DNA of 8,512 bases, from the NCBI GenBank assembly GCA_021443945.1, contig JABUSF010000012.1, positions 1-8,512 of the forward strand, written 5' to 3'. A program made the position numbers and the translations under genes. Position 1 is the stretch's first letter; every line of letters begins with the position of its first letter. The notes under the pieces were generated by a model that had not been told where the DNA came from, ran no database searches, and worked only from the letters and a program-made list of their open reading frames with translations. This DNA is from Ileibacterium sp. GTDB taxonomy: Bacteria; Bacillota_I; Bacilli_A; Erysipelotrichales; Erysipelotrichaceae. Shown here piece by piece: positions 1 to 7,004 of the stretch.

Positions 1-6
1 AGCTTG

Positions 7-29
7 CTTAATATAAACCTCATATTAAG
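7..29. promoter_or_regulatory. Operator-like palindrome over the left-edge promoter
   Basis: This is a perfect inverted repeat, CTTAATAT (7-14), 7-base spacer, ATATTAAG (22-29). It covers the -10 box and most of the spacer of the leftward promoter, so a bound protein would block RNA polymerase. The inner pattern TTAAT-N11-ATTAA is the same as in the palindrome at 7033-7057 and close to TTAGT-N11-ACTAA at 6982-7004. Binding by the ROK regulator of this window is an inference. Confidence 0.5.
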
Positions 30-38
30 GAATGTCAA
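10..38 (-). promoter_or_regulatory. Leftward sigma-A promoter for a gene beyond the left edge
   Basis: Read on the minus strand, there is a perfect -35 box TTGACA (33-38), a 17-base spacer (16-32) and a -10 box TATATT (10-15). Transcription would start near position 3 and run out of the window. None of the genes seen here is served by it, so it implies a leftward gene just outside. The near-consensus boxes predict a strong promoter when not repressed. Confidence 0.72.
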
Positions 39-45
39 CTCATAT

Positions 46-74
46 GTTGTGAATTTTTCGTTTTTCTTCACAAC
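46..74. repeat. Inverted repeat upstream of the left-edge promoter
   Basis: Perfect 8-base arms GTTGTGAA (46-53) and TTCACAAC (67-74) are separated by 13 mostly T bases. The centre (60) lies about 57 bases upstream of the predicted start of the leftward transcript, a position typical for an activator or a second regulator site. It is not followed by a T run, so it is not an obvious terminator. The binding protein is unknown. Confidence 0.35.
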
Positions 75-125
75 CAGCACTTTTCACCATCTTCCCGCCG
101 GCTGCACCCCAAAAATCCACAAATA

Positions 126-157
126 AAAAACCGTCCCATTTTACTGGGACAGTTTTT
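126..157 (-). terminator. Rho-independent terminator of the six-gene operon
   Basis: The stem GTCCCA/TGGGAC (133-138 with 145-150) has a 6-base loop and is extended by flanking A/T pairs (126-130 with 153-157). On the minus strand it ends in a run of six T. The 132/151 pair is a C-A mismatch on the plus strand but a G-U wobble on the minus strand, so it folds better as leftward RNA. It lies about 70 bases past the acetyltransferase stop codon. The opposite strand also ends in five T, so weak bidirectional action is possible. Confidence 0.8.
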
Positions 158-229
158 AAACATCATTATTCAATGCGTATAGGTTAGAAGCAAAAACTCC
201 CCTTCTTCCCAGAATACGTTCCACTGTGA

Positions 230-631
230 TTAAAGCCGCTTTTTAAAATAGTACCTTGTAGTCCCTTCAAACGGTACGTCTTTCACAGCCGCTGTTTCTT
301 CATAGCCAAGCTTTCGATAGAACTCTGGAGCCTGATAGTCCTGCGTATTCAGCAGAATGTATTTCAAGCCTTTTTCTCTGCAGAGACTTTCCATTTTATG
401 CATCAGTTGACTGCCAACCTTCCTGGATCTCGCTGACGGGTCGACTGCAAGAAGATCCAGAAAGCAGGTTTCAAATCGGCAAAAGGCATAGAGTCCACCA
501 AGAACTTCACCCCCCTCAACCCACGTAAGGTGAATTTCATCTTCCTGCCGGTTCGATCGTCCGGTTTTTTGCTCCAGTTCCTTTAAAAGAAGTTCATCCA
601 CAAAAGTGCTGGAATCCTGATCATGAATCAT
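230..631 (-). CDS. GNAT-family N-acetyltransferase (small, last gene of operon)
   Basis: A 133-residue cytosolic protein of the Gcn5-related acetyltransferase fold, which transfers acetyl from acetyl-CoA to an amine. Visible parts are the beta-4/motif A region at about 58-80 (LDLLAVDP followed by R70-K-V-G73-S, the pyrophosphate loop, with Gln75 where Gly/Ala is usual) and motif B at about 99-112 (QAPEFYRKLGY). The C-terminal TRYYFKKRL is typical of a common bacterial GNAT subgroup. The start overlaps the stop of the solute-binding protein gene by four bases (ATGA) and has AAAGGAG a few bases upstream, so translation is coupled. The substrate cannot be read from the sequence. Its place in a sugar operon allows an amino-sugar or protein target, or a passenger role. 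The family call is sure and the role is not. Confidence 0.88.
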   Translation of the reverse strand: MIHDQDSSTFVDELLLKELEQKTGRSNRQEDEIHLTWVEGGEVLGGLYAFCRFETCFLDLLAVDPSARSRKVGSQLMHKMESLCREKGLKYILLNTQDYQAPEFYRKLGYEETAAVKDVPFEGTTRYYFKKRL

Positions 632-2067
632 TTACTCTCCTTTACATTGAAGTTCTCTAACTTCACTTTCTCATCCACCCCAGGACAATTCAGAGCCGCT
701 TCCAAATTTTCCTGCATCCGTCTGGAGTAATCCTTTAATTTCTTTTCATAGCCTTCAGCACCAGACAGCAGAGATGCTCCGATATCGCCAAAGTCAAAAG
801 AGACACTTTGCAGCTGGTCATAAACCTGCTGATTTTCCGGATGTACAGACAGCGGGTTTTCAATCTGAGAAGACTGTTCCATCGCTTTTTCATAATAGGA
901 CTGCATGATCGGATCACTGATGGAATTCTCATCCAGATCTTTGCGGATAGAAACAAACCCTCCCTGATCCACCAAAGATTTCTGGTAGTCGTGGCTGTAA
1001 AGATATTTCAAATACTCTGCTGCAATATCCGGATGCTTCGACTGTGCTGAAATCCCCATCCACCCTTTGGTAAATGGTGCATATGTCTGCTCTTCCAAGC
1101 TGCCGTTCGGTGACGGAAGCCAGGTTACATGAAAGTTCAGTTCTGGATTTTCCTTTTCCCAAACCGGAATACACCACGCTCCCTGGATTAGGAAAGCCAC
1201 TTTCCCCTGAGCAAAAAGCTTTCGTGCTTCAGGAGCACTCAAGGAAGCTGAATCCGGATGAAAAGCATCGGCTTCATATAAATCCCTGTATAAGTCTAAT
1301 GCTTCCAAAACCTGCTTAGAGTCAAAGGTGGTTTTTCCATCCGAGAGAAAAACCTGTTCCTGAGGGCCAACAACTCCATGATTGAGCTGAGACAGAGCCC
1401 GCAGTTCCAAATCAATCCGATTCTTTTGCTTTCCGCTGGCTGCCAAAGCATAGAATTCCCCATTTCCAGCCTGCGTAATCCCACCGCAAATCTCTTTGAA
1501 TTCATCCCAGGAAAGCGGTCTTTCCGGAAGTTGTATACCGGCTTTTTCCAGCAAATCATCGTTGCAGTACAGGAGGGTTGAGCTGATTTCCTGCGCTTCA
1601 GGAAGCAGATAAGGACTCCCCTCTTTTAAAGTGACATTTTCTGCCCAGCATTCAGGTTTCATCTCGTCTAGAAACTCCTGATCCAAATACCAGTCAAGGG
1701 GCAAAAACCAGTTTTCGGAAACAGCCTGGGACAAAGAAAGCGTACTGGGCAGCGGAAACAAATCCGGTGCAGTGCCTGAACGGATACCAGCCACCACAGT
1801 TTCGTTGAACTGATCCTGAGACAGGCAGGTATAATTGATCATTACATTTGGATGTTCTTTCTCAAAAGCTTCATTGAGAGCTTCTCTTGAAGCTTTTGTG
1901 GAATCGGACCAGTCGGCAATATTCAGTACGACTTTCTCATCCGGATCGGTGACAATCATTTCCTTGACTAACGAAGCAGACGATGTCTGTGTTTCTGGAA
2001 CAATCCGAACTCCTATGCAGCCTGTCAGTGCAAAACACACCATCAAGGCAAGAATCAGTTTTTTCAT
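628..2067 (-). CDS. Extracellular sugar-binding lipoprotein of ABC importer (family 1)
   Basis: A 479-residue substrate-binding protein of the carbohydrate (MalE/UgpB-like, CUT1) class. The N-terminus has KK, a hydrophobic stretch and the lipobox L14-T-G-C17, so mature Cys17 would be lipid-anchored on the outer face of the membrane. Family hallmarks are GTAPDLF (98-104), the hinge/lobe segment GKVAFLIQGAW (288-298) and the downstream GWMGIS (335-340). It would capture an oligosaccharide and deliver it to the two permeases encoded immediately upstream in the operon. The start overlaps the preceding permease stop by four bases, with AAGGAG at 2078-2083. At 479 residues it is somewhat longer than many family members, with a charged C-terminal tail. 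The sugar cannot be inferred from the sequence alone. Confidence 0.93.
   Translation of the reverse strand: MKKLILALMVCFALTGCIGVRIVPETQTSSASLVKEMIVTDPDEKVVLNIADWSDSTKASREALNEAFEKEHPNVMINYTCLSQDQFNETVVAGIRSGTAPDLFPLPSTLSLSQAVSENWFLPLDWYLDQEFLDEMKPECWAENVTLKEGSPYLLPEAQEISSTLLYCNDDLLEKAGIQLPERPLSWDEFKEICGGITQAGNGEFYALAASGKQKNRIDLELRALSQLNHGVVGPQEQVFLSDGKTTFDSKQVLEALDLYRDLYEADAFHPDSASLSAPEARKLFAQGKVAFLIQGAWCIPVWEKENPELNFHVTWLPSPNGSLEEQTYAPFTKGWMGISAQSKHPDIAAEYLKYLYSHDYQKSLVDQGGFVSIRKDLDENSISDPIMQSYYEKAMEQSSQIENPLSVHPENQQVYDQLQSVSFDFGDIGASLLSGAEGYEKKLKDYSRRMQENLEAALNCPGVDEKVKLENFNVKESK
1863..1898. repeat. Long inverted repeat inside the binding-protein coding region
   Basis: Perfect 11-base arms CAAAAGCTTCA (1863-1873) and TGAAGCTTTTG (1888-1898), with a further GAGA/TCTC pairing in the 14-base loop, would form a stable hairpin in the mRNA. 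It spans codons 57-69 of the solute-binding protein. Whether it has a function (mRNA stability, translation pausing) or is chance of codon use (Lys-Ala, Glu-Ala-Phe) is unknown. Confidence 0.4.
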
Positions 2068-2867
2068 CCTTTTACCGCTCCTTCCATACCGTTAATGAAG
2101 TATTTCTGAAAGCAGAGGAACAGAACAACTACCGGCAGAATGGTGATGCATCCAGCGGCTGCCATCGCACCCCAATTCACGATGTTTTCTCCCTGAAAGG
2201 AGTAGATTCCTACAGACAGAGTCCTGACAGCTGGATTGTTCAGAGAAAGAATCAGAGGGAACAAGAACGAATTCCACGTCCAAATGGACTGAGTAATGAC
2301 TACAGTTCCGATAATTGGTTTCGAAATAGGAAAATATATTTTCCAAAACATTTGGTATTCTGAACAGCCGTCCATTTTAGCCGATTCTGTCAGTTCATTT
2401 GGCAGATTATCGAAAAACTGGCGGAACATTAGGATAAAAATGACATGAGCACCTCCCACTTCTGCCAGAATCAACCCTGCAAGAGTTGTATCGACATGCA
2501 TCATCCGCAAGATCTGATAAACCGGGATCGTAAAGAAAACCGTTGGGATCAGCACCGTTACAGCCATCAAAGCTGTCAGGAGTTTCTTCCCAAGGAAGGA
2601 AAATTTGCTTAAGGCATATCCTGCCATAGCAGAAAGAAGCAATATTGCCGCCACACTGACTACCGTTACAATCAGCGTATTAAAAAAGCCAACAGAAAAA
2701 TCTCCCTGCTGCCAGGCATCTGCAAAATTCTTCACTCCCATGCTGGAGGGATTCAGAAGATCCAAAAAGCTGGTGGTGTTGGTCTGATTCACAGCAATCA
2801 AGACCATGATGACAAAAGGGGTCAGCCATAAAACCGCGGCAATGCTGACAATCGTTTTTCGAATCAT
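2064..2867 (-). CDS. Carbohydrate ABC transporter permease, MalG type
   Basis: A 267-residue inner-membrane permease with about six hydrophobic spans (roughly 5-27, 63-85, 95-117, 130-148, 184-208, 238-256). The coupling-helix EAA motif is clear: E161-S-A-K-M-D-G167, followed by IYFPISKP, which contacts the ATPase. The C-terminal end after the last span (QKYFINGMEGAVKG) is the classic MalG-family tail (FINGLTAGAVKG-like). It pairs with the MalF-type permease encoded just upstream; the two genes overlap by four bases (ATGA at 2864-2867), with AAAGGAG shortly before the start. No ATPase gene is present in the window, as is usual for Bacillota CUT1 importers that share an MsmX-like ATPase. Substrate unknown. 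Confidence 0.94.
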   Translation of the reverse strand: MIRKTIVSIAAVLWLTPFVIMVLIAVNQTNTTSFLDLLNPSSMGVKNFADAWQQGDFSVGFFNTLIVTVVSVAAILLLSAMAGYALSKFSFLGKKLLTALMAVTVLIPTVFFTIPVYQILRMMHVDTTLAGLILAEVGGAHVIFILMFRQFFDNLPNELTESAKMDGCSEYQMFWKIYFPISKPIIGTVVITQSIWTWNSFLFPLILSLNNPAVRTLSVGIYSFQGENIVNWGAMAAAGCITILPVVVLFLCFQKYFINGMEGAVKG

Positions 2868-3757
2868 GACCGGCTCCTTTCCAAAGCAGATTTAATGATT
2901 TTGATCAAACCGTAAATGGCCACTGGAACCAGGACGACCACAATGGCAGCTGATGCTGCATAAGACATCCGGGGAGGTGCCATTGATGAGTTAAAAGCCG
3001 TCTGGTAAATGAATGTCGACAGCATTTCCGTGGCAAAGTACGGTCCTCCGCCTGTCAGAGTCTGAATCAAATCAAAAGCTTTCAGTGAATTGACAAAGGT
3101 AATAAATCCCACAAGAAGAATGACCGGTTTCATCAGCGGCAGAAAGATTCTCCACAGCATGCCTCCATTAGAAAGGCCATCCATCTTAGCCGCTTCAATA
3201 ACATCTGTACTGACAGTTTTAAAACCTGCCATCCAGTAAATGAACAGCGTTCCCATTTCCTTCCAGACCGAAACAATCAGAATCAGAACGAACGCCCACA
3301 GCGGGCTGGAAAGCCAGCTGACAGACGGGATTCCGATCAGATTAAGCACGGTGTTCACCATGCCGTCATAACTGAACAGTGTTTTAAAAATCATCCCCAC
3401 TGCCGCAGAAGCTGCCACGATCGGAAGAATAAAAATGACCCGGAAAAATCCTTTTCGTCTGATGGGCCCATACTCCACAAGATACGCCAGACCAAAAGAG
3501 ATTCCCATCTGCAAAGCTGTAGCAAGCAATGCATAGAGAAGAGAATTTTTGAGGGCGTTCCAGAACTGTGCGTCCTGAAAAAGGGAAATATAGTTATCCA
3601 GGCCAATAAAATTAGCCGTAGATGAAATGCCATTCCAGTTCAAAAAAGAATAAATCAAGTTCAGTGCAATGGGATAGAGCTGAAAGATAATCAGACAGGA
3701 TACCATCGGCAGCAAAAACCAGAAGGCAGCCGAAGAATTTTTCCGGGTTGTTTTCAT
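2864..3757 (-). CDS. Sugar ABC transporter permease, MalF/UgpA type
   Basis: A 297-residue integral membrane protein with about six spans (roughly 12-36, 70-94, 105-128, 152-175, 208-225, 266-288). The EAA loop reads E188-A-A-K-M-D-G194, then RIFLPLMKP. TGGGP at 235-239 is a signature of the MalF/UgpA side of CUT1 importers, and WNG near residue 41 is also typical. It forms the heterodimeric channel with the MalG-type partner. The start codon lies two bases after the TAA stop of the DUF4838 gene, and the upstream stretch lacks a good Shine-Dalgarno sequence, so translation probably depends on ribosomes arriving from the preceding gene. An in-frame stop at 3767-3769 leaves no room for a longer N-terminus. 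Confidence 0.94.
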   Translation of the reverse strand: MKTTRKNSSAAFWFLLPMVSCLIIFQLYPIALNLIYSFLNWNGISSTANFIGLDNYISLFQDAQFWNALKNSLLYALLATALQMGISFGLAYLVEYGPIRRKGFFRVIFILPIVAASAAVGMIFKTLFSYDGMVNTVLNLIGIPSVSWLSSPLWAFVLILIVSVWKEMGTLFIYWMAGFKTVSTDVIEAAKMDGLSNGGMLWRIFLPLMKPVILLVGFITFVNSLKAFDLIQTLTGGGPYFATEMLSTFIYQTAFNSSMAPPRMSYAASAAIVVVLVPVAIYGLIKIIKSALERSRS

Positions 3758-3759
3758 AA

Positions 3760-5634
3760 TTAAATCTTAAATCCAGCGTAGTTTTTGGCGACTTCGATGA
3801 CTCTGTATACATCCAGAGATGGCTGAATCTCCTTTTCATGCAGACGGATGTAATTCAGAACCTCTTTCCAGGCTCTTTGAGCAGCTTCTTCATTGCCGGC
3901 CGCTTTTTCTTCCAGAGCTTTGGTCAGGAACATCACGTAGGTTCGGTGCAGATTCAGCTCCATCCAGGCGTCCTTGTTTAAACCTTGAGCAGCCGAAGCA
4001 TGATCAGCTATCAGATCCAGAGCATTCAAAGCCAGATTCCCCGCAATTTTATAACGGTTCATCAATGTAGGATCTTCTCTTGGCCCAATGGCATTGAAGT
4101 GATCGCAGCTGGTGTATAAGGACAGTTTTTCAAGATAGTCCACAGCCTCTTTCCAGTCTGAACCATACAGGTGTTTAAAATAGTCTTCCTTCAGTTCTTC
4201 ATAGTCTGCTTTGTTGTTCCAAAGCGTTTTAGCCATGACGTAGTTCGGAAAGTTGTGGGGGAATCCTGCTCTCAGCTCCTGGCAGGCGATATACCCATTC
4301 AAGCCCAGCTGATCCAGGAAAGCTGCATCCCGGTAAATCGTTTTGGAGATTTTCATATATCCAAGATCACCGTAATGTGCTCGTCCCAGGGGATAGTCAT
4401 AGACAAAGCTGTCACCTTCAAACACTTTCTGCCACTGCTGCAGATACGAAATGTTTTCTTCTAAAGAGTTTGGAAGAACAATCTGGTTGCGGATATAGTC
4501 TTTCGTTTCCGGGATATTGGCGTAATCCACGTCAGCGTAGCTTTTTTCAAATGTTCTGGTGATCGGCGCAAACATCATGACAAACCGATCAGGATTGTTG
4601 ATCTTTTCCTTTTCCGGTGCCCAGAGCAGTTCATGGTACAACAGGAAACAGATCCGGGTATCCAACCCTTCCTGATTCAAGCGTTCGTCAATACGGTTTA
4701 GAATCCGAACATACTGATCTGCGATTCTTTCTTTCTGACATTCTTCACATTCACAAATATTGTTGCGGGCATCAGACAGCCAAACATGCAGGCAGTCCAC
4801 ATCTTTTCTTTCTTTGGCATATCGAACAATGGAATCCGCCATCATATCGGCGATTTCAGGATGAGCAAAATCCAAAGAGGTCAAAATTGGGGCACCCTGG
4901 ATCAATTCCCGCTCCCCATTGATCAGAGCGACATACTCTTTCTTTTCTTCTGGAATTTTCAGGCCGGACTCCCAGCCAAATTTGCTGGAATAGCCAAGAA
5001 CTTCACCCGTCCATCCATGACCAACCCGATGGTGACTGAGTCCGCGGCGGTTTATTTCCTGATCAATCCCATCGGACAGTTCCTGAGCAACCCACGTATT
5101 GAACGGCTCTTTTTCCAGATATGGATTGAATTCATGCTCATACCAGCGTTTGAAAAAAGAATATGGATTTTCAAACTGAATGAAGAAAGCATTCATTCCG
5201 ATTTTTGGCAGCCAGTCGATAAAATCAGCCATATTTTCATAACTGTCAGCTCCTTCAATGCACACTCCGCGGTGGGCATAACTAGCTGTTTCCTCTACAT
5301 GAAACTCCCTGGAAAATTCAGCAAAATCGACTTCCGGAAGAACTTCATATTTTTTAGAAGGCCTCAAAAAGCGAACCCCCGCTTCCTGAAGCAGCCGGTA
5401 GAAAGCAATCAGCAGACCAACCGGAGTATTGGATGCAATCACACCTTTTCCGTTTTCAAGCTGGATGGAAATGGTGTCTTTTTTTTCATCGGAAGCCATG
5501 AGGCGGAACGTGAGGTCCGCCTCGACGGCAGGGACTGCTTCTTTTTGAAAAACAGCCGGGAAATAATGTTGGATTTCCTGTTCGAGGAAATCAGAAATAG
5601 GAAGAGTGTAATCCAGATGATATGTAATAGACAT
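3760..5634 (-). CDS. DUF4838-domain glycosidase-like protein, cytosolic
   Basis: A 624-residue protein with no signal peptide or membrane span. Residues about 1-115 resemble the N-terminal alpha/beta domain found before GH20/GH67-type barrels (NTPVGLLIAFYRLLQEAGVRFL, positions 69-90). A barrel begins near 121 (HRGVCIEG, then FIDWLPKIGMNAFFIQFE). The core DUF4838 signature is W285-L-S-D288 followed by the cysteine cluster C294-x-C296-x-x-C299; YHE335LLWAP and FAPITRTF (355-362) follow. A helical region fills about 430-624. As I recall, CAZy family GH163 (endo-beta-N-acetylglucosaminidases on N-glycans) was founded on proteins with this domain, so a cut on imported N-acetylglucosamine-containing glycan is plausible. 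Asp288 and Glu335 are candidate active-site residues by inference only. A strong AAAGGAG precedes the start, 37 bases after the EIIC gene, with no terminator between. Confidence 0.83.
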   Translation of the reverse strand: MSITYHLDYTLPISDFLEQEIQHYFPAVFQKEAVPAVEADLTFRLMASDEKKDTISIQLENGKGVIASNTPVGLLIAFYRLLQEAGVRFLRPSKKYEVLPEVDFAEFSREFHVEETASYAHRGVCIEGADSYENMADFIDWLPKIGMNAFFIQFENPYSFFKRWYEHEFNPYLEKEPFNTWVAQELSDGIDQEINRRGLSHHRVGHGWTGEVLGYSSKFGWESGLKIPEEKKEYVALINGERELIQGAPILTSLDFAHPEIADMMADSIVRYAKERKDVDCLHVWLSDARNNICECEECQKERIADQYVRILNRIDERLNQEGLDTRICFLLYHELLWAPEKEKINNPDRFVMMFAPITRTFEKSYADVDYANIPETKDYIRNQIVLPNSLEENISYLQQWQKVFEGDSFVYDYPLGRAHYGDLGYMKISKTIYRDAAFLDQLGLNGYIACQELRAGFPHNFPNYVMAKTLWNNKADYEELKEDYFKHLYGSDWKEAVDYLEKLSLYTSCDHFNAIGPREDPTLMNRYKIAGNLALNALDLIADHASAAQGLNKDAWMELNLHRTYVMFLTKALEEKAAGNEEAAQRAWKEVLNYIRLHEKEIQPSLDVYRVIEVAKNYAGFKI

Positions 5635-5671
5635 GAAATAGCTCCTTTGTCAGTGAAATTTGACCGAATGA

Positions 5672-6964
5672 TTAGATGGTCAGGTCTGCAGGTTTTGGAT
5701 CGTTTTCTTCTTTCAGCTTCTGACGGTCAGCTGCTTTGAAGAATGGATAGTAGATTGCAAAGGAAACAGCAACCAGTACGATTTGCAGCACTGCGCCCTG
5801 CCAGGAGCCTGTTGCTAAAAATCCTCCAACAACTGGCGGGGTTGTCCATGGCAGCGTTACTCCTGTCGTCAAAGGAACCAGACCGATGCTCATCACCAGA
5901 TAGGTCACTGTGGCATTCACAACCGGAACCAATACGAACGGCACCAGCATGATCGGGTTTAAAACTGTTGGGAAGGTAAACAGGATGGCTGTGTTGATAT
6001 TAAACAGTGCTGGAATTCCAGAAACTTTGCCCAGAGTTTTAAATTCTTTAGAGCGTGAGAAGAACATCAGACATAAAGCCAGACCAATGGTTGCTCCGCC
6101 CCCGCCAATGTATACGAACAGATCCATGAATGGTGCAGTAATGATGTTGGGCAAAGACTGGCCCGCTGCCAGAGCAACTCGGTTTGCATCTGCATACTGA
6201 ATCCAAAGCGGATTCATTACAGAGCCAACAACCTGACCGCCGTTAACACCGCAGAACCAGAACAGTGAGTTCAGCAGAACCGCAACGAATGTCCCAGGAA
6301 GTGTGCCGGCAATGTAGCCGAGGGGTGTTCCAATGATCATGGACAAAATCTGATTCAGAGATCCAAGGCCGCTGGCTTCCAGAACTTTTAATACGATTCC
6401 AAACAAAACGATGATAACTGTGCCAGGAATCAGCGCTGAAAAAGAACGGCTGACAGCTTCAGGAACACCAGAAGGCATTTTTATGGTGATATTCTTCTGA
6501 ACAAACCACCGGAAGATTTCAGCAGAAATCATTGCTACAACGATGGCAGAGAAAATTCCTTTTCCTCCAAGCTGGCCATATGGAATGCCAATGGTGCCAG
6601 CTTCGTCTGCAATAGTTGGAGTAACCAGCAGGAACGCAGCCATCGACAGAACGCCGGCGCTGACGCCGTCCGTGTCGTAAGATTTGGCCAGACAGTTTGC
6701 AATTCCGAAGGATGTCAGCAATGCCATCAACCCAAATGAGTTGTTGGCCATGGCATCCAGTACAGCGTAGATGCCATTAGATTTAAGGAAAGTGGTCCAT
6801 GCTTCGATCGGAAAGTCTTTGATCAAAACAAAGAAAGAACCAATCAGCACTAATGGCATTGCAATGAGAATTCCTTCCCGAAGCGCTTTGAGATGGCGCT
6901 GAGCGCCGATTTTTTCACCAAGAGGTGCAAGTTTGTTTTCTAGGAAGTTGAAAAAACCAGTCAT
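5672..6964 (-). CDS. PTS EIIC-like sugar permease, cellobiose/diacetylchitobiose (CelB/ChbC) family, altered sugar site
   Basis: A 430-residue polytopic membrane protein matching the lactose/cellobiose EIIC family over its full length (E. coli ChbC is about 450). Family landmarks are IGAQRHLKALREG (19-31), IKMPSGVPEAVSRSFSALIPG (161-181), LFWFCG (234-239), GGGGATIGL (287-295), FNIN (321-324) with FPTVLNP (331-337), and LPWTTPP (371-377). In the B. cereus ChbC structure, His250 and Glu334 hold the sugar C6 hydroxyl. The matching GIHG and NEP motifs here read G-V-N241-G and N-T325-A, so both residues are replaced; the codons AAC and ACA confirm this. No EIIA or EIIB is encoded in the window or fused. 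The AAGGAG site lies just before the ATG. It is the first gene of the operon. It may borrow a distant EIIB, act as a non-phosphorylating transporter, or sense sugar. Confidence 0.9.
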   Translation of the reverse strand: MTGFFNFLENKLAPLGEKIGAQRHLKALREGILIAMPLVLIGSFFVLIKDFPIEAWTTFLKSNGIYAVLDAMANNSFGLMALLTSFGIANCLAKSYDTDGVSAGVLSMAAFLLVTPTIADEAGTIGIPYGQLGGKGIFSAIVVAMISAEIFRWFVQKNITIKMPSGVPEAVSRSFSALIPGTVIIVLFGIVLKVLEASGLGSLNQILSMIIGTPLGYIAGTLPGTFVAVLLNSLFWFCGVNGGQVVGSVMNPLWIQYADANRVALAAGQSLPNIITAPFMDLFVYIGGGGATIGLALCLMFFSRSKEFKTLGKVSGIPALFNINTAILFTFPTVLNPIMLVPFVLVPVVNATVTYLVMSIGLVPLTTGVTLPWTTPPVVGGFLATGSWQGAVLQIVLVAVSFAIYYPFFKAADRQKLKEENDPKPADLTI

Positions 6965-6981
6965 AACTTTCTCCTTATCTG

Positions 6982-7004
6982 TTTAGTTATTTCATCTAAC
7001 TAAA
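6982..7004. promoter_or_regulatory. Operator 1: palindrome at the operon start site
   Basis: Perfect 8-base arms TTTAGTTA (6982-6989) and TAACTAAA (6997-7004) flank a 7-base spacer. It touches the -10 box and covers the predicted start of the leftward operon transcript (about 6997), the place for a repressor. The half-site TTAGTT resembles known XylR-type ROK operator half-sites. A related palindrome is centred 52 bases away. The divergent ROK protein is the obvious candidate binder; this is inference. Confidence 0.7.

Noticed and set aside
46..74. CRP/FNR-type site from TGTGA and TCACA half-sites
   Set aside because: The half-sites are 15 bases apart, whereas CRP-type sites need 6, so only the inverted repeat itself is reported.
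1983..2363. A 126-codon plus-strand open frame across the binding-protein/permease junction
   Set aside because: It crosses two real gene ends on the opposite strand and has no promoter, ribosome site or recognisable domain.
4786..5739. A 317-codon plus-strand open frame opposite the DUF4838 gene
   Set aside because: It is antisense to a well-supported gene with family motifs, its translation shows no domain pattern, and it lacks a ribosome site. It looks like a by-product of codon use on the other strand.
6982..7004. Calling the regulator XylR and the pathway xylose use
   Set aside because: Only the TTAGTT half-site is similar. The spacing differs from the Bacillus xyl operator and no xylose gene is present.
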